A stretch of DNA of 64,000 nt from Bacteroidota bacterium (GTDB lineage: Bacteria; Bacteroidota; Bacteroidia; Chitinophagales; Saprospiraceae). Shown here one piece after another: positions 1 through 8,611 of this stretch. The translations under genes were made by a program, and so were the position numbers. The DNA lies in contig JASBVF010000047.1 of assembly GCA_030147525.1 (NCBI GenBank), forward strand, positions 124,001 to 188,000. Direction: 5' to 3'. Position 1 is the stretch's first letter, and the number at the start of each line of letters is the position of its first letter. Below the pieces are notes generated by a model, which saw only the letters and a program-made list of their open reading frames with translations, was not told the DNA's origin and did no database searches.

Positions 1-1
1 A

Positions 2-1201
2 CCCGACCCCACAGACCCTCCCGCTGCGTTCAAAGTGCTGTTGGTTGATTTTGGGGCGAACGGCACATTCGACGGAGGGGATGATTCCTCGCATGAGCTT
101 TCCTTTACCCGTCCGCTTTTGCAAACAGGGCAATGGGTCAGCATAGACGTTCCACTCGCAAATTTCACAGGTTTGGTAAACAGAGCACATCTGGCTCAGT
201 TGGTGCTTTCCGGCGACTTGCCCAATGTTTACATTGACAATGTTTATTTCTACAACGGCGGAAATGTCGTATCGACCGGCCCAACCACCGCTGCCCCAAA
301 TCCTACTCGCAATCCTGCCGATGTCATCTCCATTTTCAGCGATGCCTACACTAACGTAGCCGGAACGGATTTCAACCCTGATTGGGGACAGGCGACGGTT
401 GTTTCCCAGCCTTCCATTCAGGGGAATAAGGTGCTGCTCTATTCGGGGCTAAACTATCAGGGCACCCAGTTTGCCAGTAACCTGAATGTTACTACCATGA
501 CCCACCTTCATCTCGACTACTGGACGAGCAATTCTTCGGGCTTGAACGTTTTTCTGATCAGCCCCGGCCCGACGGAAACGCCGGTTGCGCTGAATGTCCC
601 AACTAACGGTTGGGCAAGTATTGATATCCCGTTGTCCAGCTTTTCTCCGGTCGATCTGGCAGATTTGATTCAGTTCAAATTTGATGGCAGCGGAGATATT
701 TACCTCGACAATATTTATTTTTATAAAACAGGCGGCGGCGGTGGTAATACTCCAACTACAGCGGCCCCAACGCCAACGTTTAGTGCTGCGAATGTTATCT
801 CCATATTTAGCGATGCCTACACGAATGTAGCAGGCACCAATCTCAATCCAGGATGGGGACAAGCCACTTTGGTCACGGAGCAAATGATTGCAGGGAACAA
901 CACGCTGGTTTACACTGGCCTGAATTATCAGGGCATCGAGTTGGGCAGCAGCCAGAATGTTTCCGGCATGACCCATCTTCACCTCGATTTCTGGACGGCG
1001 AATTCTACAGAGCTAAAGGTTTTTATCATCAGTCCGGGTCCCGTTGAGACACCGTATAATTTGACCGTTCCAACCTCAGGTTGGTCGAGTATTGATATTC
1101 CGCTTTCGGAATTTGCGCCGGTTGATCTGACAGATGTTTTCCAGTTCAAATTCGAGGGTAACGGCAAGATTTACCTGGACAATATTTTATTTCATAATTA
1201 A
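2..1201 (+). CDS. Secreted multi-domain glycan-binding protein (5' partial)
   Basis: The reading frame is open to the first base of the window, so the N-terminus and signal peptide are missing. What remains is the end of one beta-sandwich-like domain and two full copies of a ~157-residue module. Each copy begins VISIFSDAYTNVAG, contains MTHLHLD and ends IYLDNI(Y/L)F, and copies are joined by Thr/Ala/Pro linkers such as PTTAAPTPT. There are no catalytic motifs. Modules of this look accompany GH16 laminarinases in Bacteroidota, so a cell-surface or secreted role in holding beta-glucan (SusE/F-like) is inferred. It lies 77 bp upstream of the GH16 gene on the same strand. The family name is uncertain; the repeat architecture is plain. 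Confidence 0.7.
   Translation, partial: PDPTDPPAAFKVLLVDFGANGTFDGGDDSSHELSFTRPLLQTGQWVSIDVPLANFTGLVNRAHLAQLVLSGDLPNVYIDNVYFYNGGNVVSTGPTTAAPNPTRNPADVISIFSDAYTNVAGTDFNPDWGQATVVSQPSIQGNKVLLYSGLNYQGTQFASNLNVTTMTHLHLDYWTSNSSGLNVFLISPGPTETPVALNVPTNGWASIDIPLSSFSPVDLADLIQFKFDGSGDIYLDNIYFYKTGGGGGNTPTTAAPTPTFSAANVISIFSDAYTNVAGTNLNPGWGQATLVTEQMIAGNNTLVYTGLNYQGIELGSSQNVSGMTHLHLDFWTANSTELKVFIISPGPVETPYNLTVPTSGWSSIDIPLSEFAPVDLTDVFQFKFEGNGKIYLDNILFHN
323..1198 (+). repeat. Two tandem ~471-bp domain-coding repeats
   Basis: The VISIF motif is encoded at 323 and again at 794, a period of 471 bp (157 codons). The copies differ at many third positions, so this is an established internal domain duplication rather than a recent one. 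A third, partial and more divergent domain precedes them. Confidence 0.75.
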
Positions 1202-1213
1202 ACCGCTCAGACG

Positions 1214-1259
1214 GCATCGGCTTTAGCTTTCGCAGACAAACGCCAGCTGAAGCCGATGC
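1214..1259 (+). other. Intercistronic stem-loop in the glucan locus
   Basis: Arms 1214-1228 and 1245-1259 form a 15-bp stem with a single G-U pair and a 16-nt loop, between the binding-protein gene and the GH16 gene. No U-run follows, so it is a poor intrinsic terminator. An RNA-processing or stability element, or an attenuator, fits better. Confidence 0.55.
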
Positions 1260-1278
1260 TGCTCAAATACTCAAAACC

Positions 1279-2118
1279 ATGAAAGGAAATTATTCAATAT
1301 TAGCTGTAACTGCTTTGTTTTGCGCAGCTCTCCTAACTGTTTGGGGTTGTCAGGATGATGACAGCGCCATTGTTAAACGCAACTGGCAACTCGTCTGGGA
1401 AGACAATTTCGACGGGCCGGCGGGCCAATCTCCAGATGCAGCGAATTGGACTTTTGATATCGGAGTCGGTCCCGGAAATGACGGGTGGGGCAACGCAGAA
1501 TTGCAATACTACACCGACCGGCCTGAAAATGTCTCCCTCGACGGAGACGGCAATCTCGCTATTATCTCGAGAAGAGAAAGCTATTCAGGGCGGCCTTTCA
1601 CCTCCGCAAGAATCAAAACACAGGGAATTTTTGAGCAAGCCTACGGCCGTTTTGAAGCCCGTATTAAAATGCCCTGGGGGCCCGGCATCTGGCCGGCATT
1701 CTGGCTGCTGGGCGCCAATATCGAAGAAGTGCCCTGGCCGCAGTGCGGTGAAATTGACATCATGGAGTACCGTGGCCAAGAGCCTAACCTGATACATGGC
1801 TCCGTGCACGGACCCGGCTATTCCGGCGGTGCGGCAGTCACCAAAAGCTTCGGGTTTACGAATGACCGTTTCGATGTTGACTTTCATCTTTTCGCCATCG
1901 AATGGGGCCCTGGTTACATTGACTACTTCGTGGATGATACACTTTATCAGCGGATTACGCCAGATGATGTGTCCGGGGAGTGGGTGTATGACCATCCCTT
2001 TTTTATCATCCTGAACGTTGCCGTGGGCGGCAATTACGTGGGCTTCCCAACTGATCAAACCAATTTTCCGCAAACCATGCTGGTGGATTGGGTCAGGGTT
2101 TTTCGGGAAACTAATTAA
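1279..2118 (+). CDS. GH16 endo-beta-1,3-glucanase (laminarinase-like) lipoprotein
   Basis: A 279-residue protein predicted to cut beta-1,3-glucan chains. The N-terminus is a lipoprotein signal ending in WGC, followed by Asp residues (CQDDDS), so surface or outer-membrane anchoring is likely. The GH16 core starts at WQLVWEDNFDG. The catalytic ExDxxE motif is GEIDIMEYRG, with E158 as expected nucleophile, D160, and E163 as acid/base. Other laminarinase-like signatures are WPAFWLLG and the HxFAIEW strand. Length is right for a bare catalytic domain with no attached CBM. The gene lies between the binding protein and the large phosphorylase-like gene. Laminarin specificity is inferred from the neighbours; lichenan activity is possible. 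Confidence 0.88.
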   Translation: MKGNYSILAVTALFCAALLTVWGCQDDDSAIVKRNWQLVWEDNFDGPAGQSPDAANWTFDIGVGPGNDGWGNAELQYYTDRPENVSLDGDGNLAIISRRESYSGRPFTSARIKTQGIFEQAYGRFEARIKMPWGPGIWPAFWLLGANIEEVPWPQCGEIDIMEYRGQEPNLIHGSVHGPGYSGGAAVTKSFGFTNDRFDVDFHLFAIEWGPGYIDYFVDDTLYQRITPDDVSGEWVYDHPFFIILNVAVGGNYVGFPTDQTNFPQTMLVDWVRVFRETN

Positions 2119-2284
2119 GTTTGTCGTTCAGGCCTTCTCAGTCAGGCGGTGATTTTGAGTTGTCGTATGATTTTACTGAAAGGATGGGTCAGTCGTATTA
2201 GCACTTCAAAGGCTAAAACTTCTGACTCATCCGGAGTCAATATTAAACTGTAGATTACTTAGATTTTTTGTAAAAAAATTATTC

Positions 2285-5200
2285 ATGAAAGTAGGAAAAC
2301 CAACTAATGCTATCGAGCTGAACAAGGTTCAAATTGGTCAAGACCAATATTTTAAAATATCAAACAGTGATGCGCTGCGCCCGTTTTTTATGAGCATCGT
2401 CAGCGACTCTGATCACTGGATGTTTATTTCCAGCAACGGCGGGCTGAGTGCAGGCAGAAAAAATGCCGAGTACGCATTGTTCCCCTACTACACCGACGAT
2501 AAAATAACCGAGTCTGCCGAAATCACAGGCAGCAAGTCTATTTTCCGGATTCAAAAAGGCGACACTTTTCAGTTGTGGGAGCCCTTCTCCGAGCGGTTCG
2601 ACGGCATGTACAAGGTCACCAGAAATTTGTACAAAAGCATTTACGGCAACAAAGTCCTTTTTGAGGAAGAAAACCATGACCTGCAACTGACCTTCCGCTA
2701 CGAGTGGAATTCCAGCGACAGGTTCGGCTTTGTGAGAAAATCAACACTCATCAACAAGGGGCCGGAAGCAGTTAGTCTGGCAGTGCTGGATGGTATTCAA
2801 AATATCATGCCCTACGGCGTGGCAAGCAGCCTGCAAAACAGCGCCAGCAACCTCGTGGATGCTTACAAACGGAGCGAACTGGACGCAGCGGCAGGGTTAG
2901 GCATTTACGCACTCAGCGCCATTATCGTGGACAAGGCTGAGCCCAGCGAAGCGCTGAAAGCTAATACCGTCTGGTCACTTGGACTTGAGCAACCTACTTA
3001 CCTGGTATCATCTCTGCAGCTCAAGAATTTTAGAAAAGGCTTGCCTGCCCACCAGGAGGAAGATGTCAAAGCTGAAAAAGGAGCCTATTTCGTGGTGACA
3101 GAAATGACATTGTCATCCGGTGCTGAAAAGGAATGGATGATGGTTGCCAATGTGAACCAAAACCATGCGGCGATTGCTAAACTTTCAGCCTTGATAAAAA
3201 GTGAAAAACAGTTGGCTGACCTCGTCAAGCAGGATGTAGAGGCAGGCACGGAGCGCCTGATCGAACTTAACGCCGCCGCTGATGCGCTGCAACTTACTGC
3301 TGACAACCGTAGAGACACCCGCCATTTCGCCAACACCCTATTCAACATTATGCGGGGCGGTATTTTCGACCAGAATTATCAGATAGAAAAGTGGGATTTT
3401 ACCAACTACCTGTCGAAGGCTAACAAAGCTGTTTTTGAAAAAGGAAAAACTACGATCGAGGGGCTACCGGAAGCGTTTTCACTCTCAACTTTGAAGGATC
3501 TGGCACACCAGAGTGAAGATGCGCATTTTACGAGGTTGTGCCTGGAATACATGCCGCTGAAGTTCAGCCGCAGGCACGGAGATCCAAGCCGCCCGTGGAA
3601 CAGATTTTCCATCAATACCCGCAATGAAACCGACGGCTCGAAAATCCTCGATTACGAGGGGAACTGGCGGGACATCTTCCAGAACTGGGAAGCACTGGCG
3701 CATTCCTACCCGGATTTCATCGAGAGCATGATTCATAAATTCCTGAATGCGACCACTTTCGATGGCTACAATCCTTACCGGGTGACCAAGGATGGCTTCG
3801 ATTGGGAAACCATCGAGCCGGACAACCCCTGGTCGTACATCGGTTACTGGGGCGACCACCAGATTATCTATCTGCTCAAGTTTTTGGAGTTCATGGAAAA
3901 CCATACTCCCGGTAAGCTGGAAAGCTATTTTGACAAGGAACTGTTCGTTTACGCCAACGTGCCGTACAAAATCAAAAGCTACGAGGACATTCTCAAAAAC
4001 CCGAAGGACACCATCGAGTTTGACGAAGAACTCGACCACCGGATTCGTGCGGAGCGGGAAAAAATGGGGGCCGATGCAGCCTTGATGCGGGATGAAAACA
4101 AGACTATCTACACGGTAACTTTCGTTGAAAAAATACTGGCCACAGTGCTGGCCAAAATGTCTAACTTCATCCCTGAAGGCGGCATTTGGATGAACACCCA
4201 GCGCCCTGAATGGAACGATGCCAACAATGCCCTTGTGGGTAACGGCGTGTCGATGGTGACGCTCTGCTATTTGCGGCGCTTCCTTGATTTTTTCAAAAAA
4301 CTGCTGGCAGATTCGGACATGGAGCGGGTCAATATTTCAAATGAGTTGATTGTTTTTTACAAAAGCGTTGTTCAGACGCTGGAAGACCATCAGAAACTCC
4401 TGTCGGGAAGCATCAGTGATAAAGATCGCAAGCTGATTTTGGATAGCCTTGGGCAGGCAGGCAGCGAGTACCGGGAGCATATTTACAAGCAAACTTTCTG
4501 GGGTACCAAGCGGACCATTTCCCTCAATAGTTTGATGCGTTTTGTTGACCTTAGTCTTGAGTACTTAGAACATACCATCAAGGCCAACCAAAGGCCTGAT
4601 AACCTCTACCATGCCTACAACCTGATGACGATTGAAGGGGACGACAAAGTGTCGATTTCTTACCTGAGTGAAATGCTGGAAGGGCAGGTAGCCGTGTTGA
4701 GTTCGGGGTATTTGACTTCAAAGGAGGCGCTGGCGGTGCTGGATGGTTTGAAAAACAGCAAGCTGTTCCGGGACGACCAATACAGCTATCTGCTTTACCC
4801 GAACAAGGATTTGCCACGTTTCAAAGAAAAAAACAGCATTCCGAAAGAAGCAGTTGAGAAATCTGCTTTGCTGACGCAACTGGTGAAAGACGGCCACCTG
4901 GGCATCGTCGAAAAGGACATCCACGGCGTGCATCATTTTAACGGCAACTTCAACAATGCCGGTAGCCTCAGGAATGCGCTGGAGCAACTTTCACAAACAA
5001 AATATGCGCCGCTAGTTGAAAAAGAGAAAAAACAGGTATTGCAAGTTTTTGAGGATGTGTTCAATCACAAAGCATTTACCGGGCGGTCGGGCACATTTTA
5101 CGGTTACGAAGGATTGGGCTCGATCTACTGGCACATGGTGTCCAAGCTGCTGGTGGCTGTGATGGAGGTGTGTGTCAAAGCAGTCGAAGCGGGAGAAAGT

Positions 5201-5728
5201 GAGGAGGTCATCGGCAGACTGCTGGAACATTTTTATGAAATAAACGAAGGCATTGGCGTACACAAATCGCCATCGCTTTACGGCGCATTCCCCACAGATC
5301 CGTATTCCCACACGCCTGCCGGCAAGGGGGCACAGCAACCCGGCATGACGGGGCAGGTGAAGGAGGACATCATCAGCAGATTTGGCGAGCTGGGTGTTTT
5401 TGTGGAAAACGGCGAATTTCATTTCAACCCTTGTTTGTTGAGGAAAACCGAATTCCTGCAGGAACCTGCGGTGTTTGAATATGTAGATGTACATGGAGAA
5501 CATCAAAAGATGTCGCTGGAAAAAGGATCACTTTGCTTCACCTATTGCCAGGTGCCTGTGGTGTACAAACTGGCGCCGGAAAACGGGCTGACCGTCCTGC
5601 ATAAAAATAATTCATCCACCCAATCCAAGACATTGAATTTGGACCGTAACACCAGCCGGGAAATCTTCGGAAGGACGGGCGAGGTCGTACAGGTTCAGGT
5701 TCATATCGAGGAGTCAGAATTGAGATAG
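2285..5728 (+). CDS. Clan GH-Q glycoside phosphorylase, probable beta-1,3-glucan phosphorylase (GH149/GH161-like)
   Basis: A 1147-residue protein with no signal peptide or membrane segment, so cytoplasmic. The phosphorylase signature is PEWNDANNALVGNG, equivalent to the WND general-acid motif of GH94; D645 is the candidate acid. The C-terminal part holds GYEGLGSIYWHM and the SPSLYGAFPTDPYSHTP / QPGMTGQVKEDI segment, typical of phosphate-binding loops in this clan. GH94 cellobiose phosphorylases are ~800 residues; ~1100-1200 residues fits GH149 or GH161, whose known members phosphorolyse beta-1,3-oligoglucans to alpha-glucose 1-phosphate. The neighbours support a beta-1,3-glucan substrate. The stop codon is one base before the GH17 start, so the two are surely co-transcribed. 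The family assignment is by motif and length only. Confidence 0.68.
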   Translation: MKVGKPTNAIELNKVQIGQDQYFKISNSDALRPFFMSIVSDSDHWMFISSNGGLSAGRKNAEYALFPYYTDDKITESAEITGSKSIFRIQKGDTFQLWEPFSERFDGMYKVTRNLYKSIYGNKVLFEEENHDLQLTFRYEWNSSDRFGFVRKSTLINKGPEAVSLAVLDGIQNIMPYGVASSLQNSASNLVDAYKRSELDAAAGLGIYALSAIIVDKAEPSEALKANTVWSLGLEQPTYLVSSLQLKNFRKGLPAHQEEDVKAEKGAYFVVTEMTLSSGAEKEWMMVANVNQNHAAIAKLSALIKSEKQLADLVKQDVEAGTERLIELNAAADALQLTADNRRDTRHFANTLFNIMRGGIFDQNYQIEKWDFTNYLSKANKAVFEKGKTTIEGLPEAFSLSTLKDLAHQSEDAHFTRLCLEYMPLKFSRRHGDPSRPWNRFSINTRNETDGSKILDYEGNWRDIFQNWEALAHSYPDFIESMIHKFLNATTFDGYNPYRVTKDGFDWETIEPDNPWSYIGYWGDHQIIYLLKFLEFMENHTPGKLESYFDKELFVYANVPYKIKSYEDILKNPKDTIEFDEELDHRIRAEREKMGADAALMRDENKTIYTVTFVEKILATVLAKMSNFIPEGGIWMNTQRPEWNDANNALVGNGVSMVTLCYLRRFLDFFKKLLADSDMERVNISNELIVFYKSVVQTLEDHQKLLSGSISDKDRKLILDSLGQAGSEYREHIYKQTFWGTKRTISLNSLMRFVDLSLEYLEHTIKANQRPDNLYHAYNLMTIEGDDKVSISYLSEMLEGQVAVLSSGYLTSKEALAVLDGLKNSKLFRDDQYSYLLYPNKDLPRFKEKNSIPKEAVEKSALLTQLVKDGHLGIVEKDIHGVHHFNGNFNNAGSLRNALEQLSQTKYAPLVEKEKKQVLQVFEDVFNHKAFTGRSGTFYGYEGLGSIYWHMVSKLLVAVMEVCVKAVEAGESEEVIGRLLEHFYEINEGIGVHKSPSLYGAFPTDPYSHTPAGKGAQQPGMTGQVKEDIISRFGELGVFVENGEFHFNPCLLRKTEFLQEPAVFEYVDVHGEHQKMSLEKGSLCFTYCQVPVVYKLAPENGLTVLHKNNSSTQSKTLNLDRNTSREIFGRTGEVVQVQVHIEESELR

Positions 5729-5729
5729 C

Positions 5730-7019
5730 ATGAGAACAATTTTATTGAAATCAGTGGCAGCCTTGTTGGCTCTGACACTCAGCTTTTCGTGCGACACGGG
5801 GCAACCCGATCAAAATAATTCACAAACTACAAAAGAAGTGACTGCTAAAGAAATTTTAGAAAACCCGGACTACCTGGCCATTTCATACGGTGGCTACCGT
5901 GACAAAAGCCGTGACATTCAGCCAACGGTGGCTCAGTTGAAAGAGGATATGAAAATCCTGTACGCCATGAACATCCGGATTTTGCGGACTTACAACACCA
6001 AGCTGGCGGAAGCCGCCAATTTGCTGAAAGCGATCCACGAGTTGAAACAGGAAAATCCGGCTTTTGAAATGTACGTCATGCTGGGCGCCTGGATTGATTG
6101 TGCAAAAGCATGGACCAATCATCCCAATCACGATGGGGAAGACGCCGAAGCCAACGCCGCCGAGATTCAGCGGGCGATAGACATGGCCAACCAGCACCCT
6201 GATATCGTGAAAATCATTGCCGTCGGCAACGAGGCGATGGTGAAATGGGCAGCCAGCTATTTCGTGCAGCCATGGGTGATTTTGAAATATGTCAACCAGT
6301 TGCAGGAGTTGAAAAAAACGGGCAAACTGCCCAAAGACCTTTGGATTACCAGCTCCGACAATTTTGCCAGCTGGGGCGGTGGCGGTGCCGAGTACCACGT
6401 CGAGGATTTAACCAAACTATTCAAGGCGGTGGACTACGTGTCCATGCACACTTACCCGATGCACGATACGCATTACAACCCGGATTTCTGGGGCAATTTC
6501 GAAGGCGAGGAAAACCTGCCGGATTCTGCCAAAATCGCTGCTGCCATGACCAGGGCCAGGGACTATGCCATTTCACAATACCAAAGCGTCGTGGATTACA
6601 TGCAAAGCCTTGGCGTCGAAAAGCCGGTGCACATCGGTGAAACAGGCTGGGCCAGCTCATCCGACGGACTTTACGGGCCGGAAGGCTCAAAAGCCTGCGA
6701 TGAATACAAGGAAGGGCTGTACTATCACATGTTGCGAAAATGGACCAGGGAAAACAAAATTGCCTGCTTCTACTTCGAGGCTTTTGATGAAATCTGGAAA
6801 GACGCCGCCAATCCCGCCGGTTCGGAAAATCACTTTGGCATTTTCACCATCGACGGCCAGGCCAAATATGCTATTTGGGACCTGGTGGACAAGGGCATCT
6901 TCGAAGGATTGACCCGGGACGGGAACACCATCGGAAAAACTTATGGCGGCGACAAGGAAGCAATGATGAAAGATGTTATGCTGCCGCCGATGAAGGGGCA
7001 GATGGTGGGGGCGGATTGA
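5730..7019 (+). CDS. GH17 beta-1,3-glucanase-like lipoprotein
   Basis: A 429-residue protein with lipobox LSFSC near residue 21, so likely lipid-anchored in the periplasm or on the surface. It has the GH17 barrel: YGGYR near the start of the fold, RILRTYN, acid/base in AVGNEAM (E168) and nucleophile in HIGETGWAS (E304), followed by FYFEAFDE. GH17 enzymes act on beta-1,3-glucans as endo-hydrolases or transglucosylases. The gene starts one base after the phosphorylase stop and is followed by the GH30 gene, placing it inside an operon that handles branched beta-1,3/1,6-glucan. Exo versus endo action and chain-length preference cannot be read from sequence. Confidence 0.85.
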   Translation: MRTILLKSVAALLALTLSFSCDTGQPDQNNSQTTKEVTAKEILENPDYLAISYGGYRDKSRDIQPTVAQLKEDMKILYAMNIRILRTYNTKLAEAANLLKAIHELKQENPAFEMYVMLGAWIDCAKAWTNHPNHDGEDAEANAAEIQRAIDMANQHPDIVKIIAVGNEAMVKWAASYFVQPWVILKYVNQLQELKKTGKLPKDLWITSSDNFASWGGGGAEYHVEDLTKLFKAVDYVSMHTYPMHDTHYNPDFWGNFEGEENLPDSAKIAAAMTRARDYAISQYQSVVDYMQSLGVEKPVHIGETGWASSSDGLYGPEGSKACDEYKEGLYYHMLRKWTRENKIACFYFEAFDEIWKDAANPAGSENHFGIFTIDGQAKYAIWDLVDKGIFEGLTRDGNTIGKTYGGDKEAMMKDVMLPPMKGQMVGAD

Positions 7020-7099
7020 GCTATCTGAAATTTAAAATTCAACCAGCGGTTTTGCAACAACCGGGGGGAGGATGGCGAACAGGAATAAAAAATTTCGAC

Positions 7100-8611
7100 A
7101 TGAAAAATTCAACCACATACGCAATTGCAATATCACTATTCGCTATGCTGAATGCATGTACTTCGCCCGAGCAAAAGTTGGCAGTGGAGGCCTTTGAAAC
7201 TTCCGCAAGCGGTAACAAACTCCAGCCAATAACGGAGTCCCCAGCTGACACAGCAACCGTAACCATCAAACTGCTGCCGGATCAAAAATTCCAGACTATC
7301 ACAGGTTTCGGAGGATCGTTCACGGAGGCATCGGCATCGCTGCTGAACAGGTTGAGCAAGGAAAATCGCAACAAGATTCTGGAAGCCTATTTTGGTGAAA
7401 CAGGCGCCCGGTATTCACTGACCCGCACCCACATGAACTCTTGCGATTTTTCATTAGGGCAGTACTCTTACGCCCCCGTGGAAGGTGATACTGCGCTCGA
7501 GAATTTTTCCATTGAGGAGGATCGGGACGACATCATCCCCATGATAAAAGATGCCATGGCCATTTCGAAAGAGGGTTTTAAAATCGTGTCGTCTCCCTGG
7601 ACAGCGCCACCGTGGATGAAGGATAACAAGAGCTGGGTCGGCGGTAAATTGCTGCCGGAATATTACGATACCTGGGCCTTGTTTTTTTCAAAATACCTGG
7701 ATGCTTACAAAGCGGAAGGGATCAACATTTGGGGTTTTACGGTGGAAAACGAGCCGCTGGGCAATGGCAACAATTGGGAAAGCATGCACTTCACTCCGGA
7801 AGAAATGACGGATTTTGTGCAAAACCACCTGGGACCCAAACTGGAGGCGGACGGTAAAGCGGATGTAAAGATTTTAGGCTATGACCAAAACCGGGAGCAT
7901 CTGAAGGAATGGGTGGACGTGATGTTCCGGGATGAAACTTCCTCAAAATATTTCGCTGGTACCGCCATCCATTGGTATGCCAGTACTTACGAGGTTTTCC
8001 CGGATGAGCTGCAATATGCCCATGACAAAGCCCCCGGCAAGCACCTCATCCAGTCTGAGGCCTGCGTGGATGCCGAAGTACCTCACTGGCAGGACGATGC
8101 CTGGTACTGGAGCAAAGAAGCCACCGACTGGGGCTGGGACTGGGCGCCGGAGCAGGACAAACCTCTGCACCCAAAGTACGTTCCCGTCTACCGCTACGCC
8201 CGTGACATCATCGGCTGTTTGAACAACTGGGTGGACGGCTGGATCGATTGGAACATGGTACTGGACAAACAGGGAGGTCCCAACTGGTTCAAAAACTGGT
8301 GCGTCGCTCCGGTCATCGTTGACCCGGAACAGGACGAGGTTTATCTTACCCCGCTTTATTATACCCTGGCGCATTTCAGCAAATTCATCCGGCCGGGTGC
8401 AACGAGGATAGGTTTTGAAAATCCCGACAAAGACCTGATGGTCACTGCTGCTCAAAACCCGGACGGTTCGATTGCGGTGGTAGTTTTTAACCCAACAGAA
8501 ACAGCGAAAAAAATGACGTTATCACTCGGCGAAAAGTCATCCCATCTAACAATCAGCGACAAGGCACTTCAAACAATTTTAATCAATAAACGAATCACCA
8601 ACAATGAGTAA
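7100..8611 (+). CDS. GH30 beta-glucosidase / endo-beta-1,6-glucanase-like lipoprotein
   Basis: The start was placed at ATG 7100, not at the longer frame opening at 6875, because 7100 yields a proper lipoprotein signal (MKNSTTYAIA... ending LNAC) and avoids a 145-bp overlap with the GH17 gene. The 503-residue product has the GH30 core: FQTITGFGGSFTEASA, SPWTAPPWMK, the acid/base in TVENEP (E218) and nucleophile in LIQSEAC (E320), then a small C-terminal beta domain. GH30 includes beta-1,6-glucanases and beta-glucosylceramidases. Next to GH16 and GH17, removal of beta-1,6 branches of laminarin is the best guess. It overlaps the transporter gene by 8 bp. Confidence 0.85.
   Translation: MKNSTTYAIAISLFAMLNACTSPEQKLAVEAFETSASGNKLQPITESPADTATVTIKLLPDQKFQTITGFGGSFTEASASLLNRLSKENRNKILEAYFGETGARYSLTRTHMNSCDFSLGQYSYAPVEGDTALENFSIEEDRDDIIPMIKDAMAISKEGFKIVSSPWTAPPWMKDNKSWVGGKLLPEYYDTWALFFSKYLDAYKAEGINIWGFTVENEPLGNGNNWESMHFTPEEMTDFVQNHLGPKLEADGKADVKILGYDQNREHLKEWVDVMFRDETSSKYFAGTAIHWYASTYEVFPDELQYAHDKAPGKHLIQSEACVDAEVPHWQDDAWYWSKEATDWGWDWAPEQDKPLHPKYVPVYRYARDIIGCLNNWVDGWIDWNMVLDKQGGPNWFKNWCVAPVIVDPEQDEVYLTPLYYTLAHFSKFIRPGATRIGFENPDKDLMVTAAQNPDGSIAVVVFNPTETAKKMTLSLGEKSSHLTISDKALQTILINKRITNNE

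Noticed and set aside
449-982. Opposite-strand open frames over the glycan-binding gene, and the many similar frames over other genes
   Set aside because: They follow the codon periodicity of the real gene, have no start signals or family motifs, and change with each repeat copy.
6875-7099. Upstream extension of the GH30 gene to 6875
   Set aside because: It would overlap the GH17 gene by 145 bp and put 75 residues before a clear lipoprotein signal; ATG 7100 fits better.
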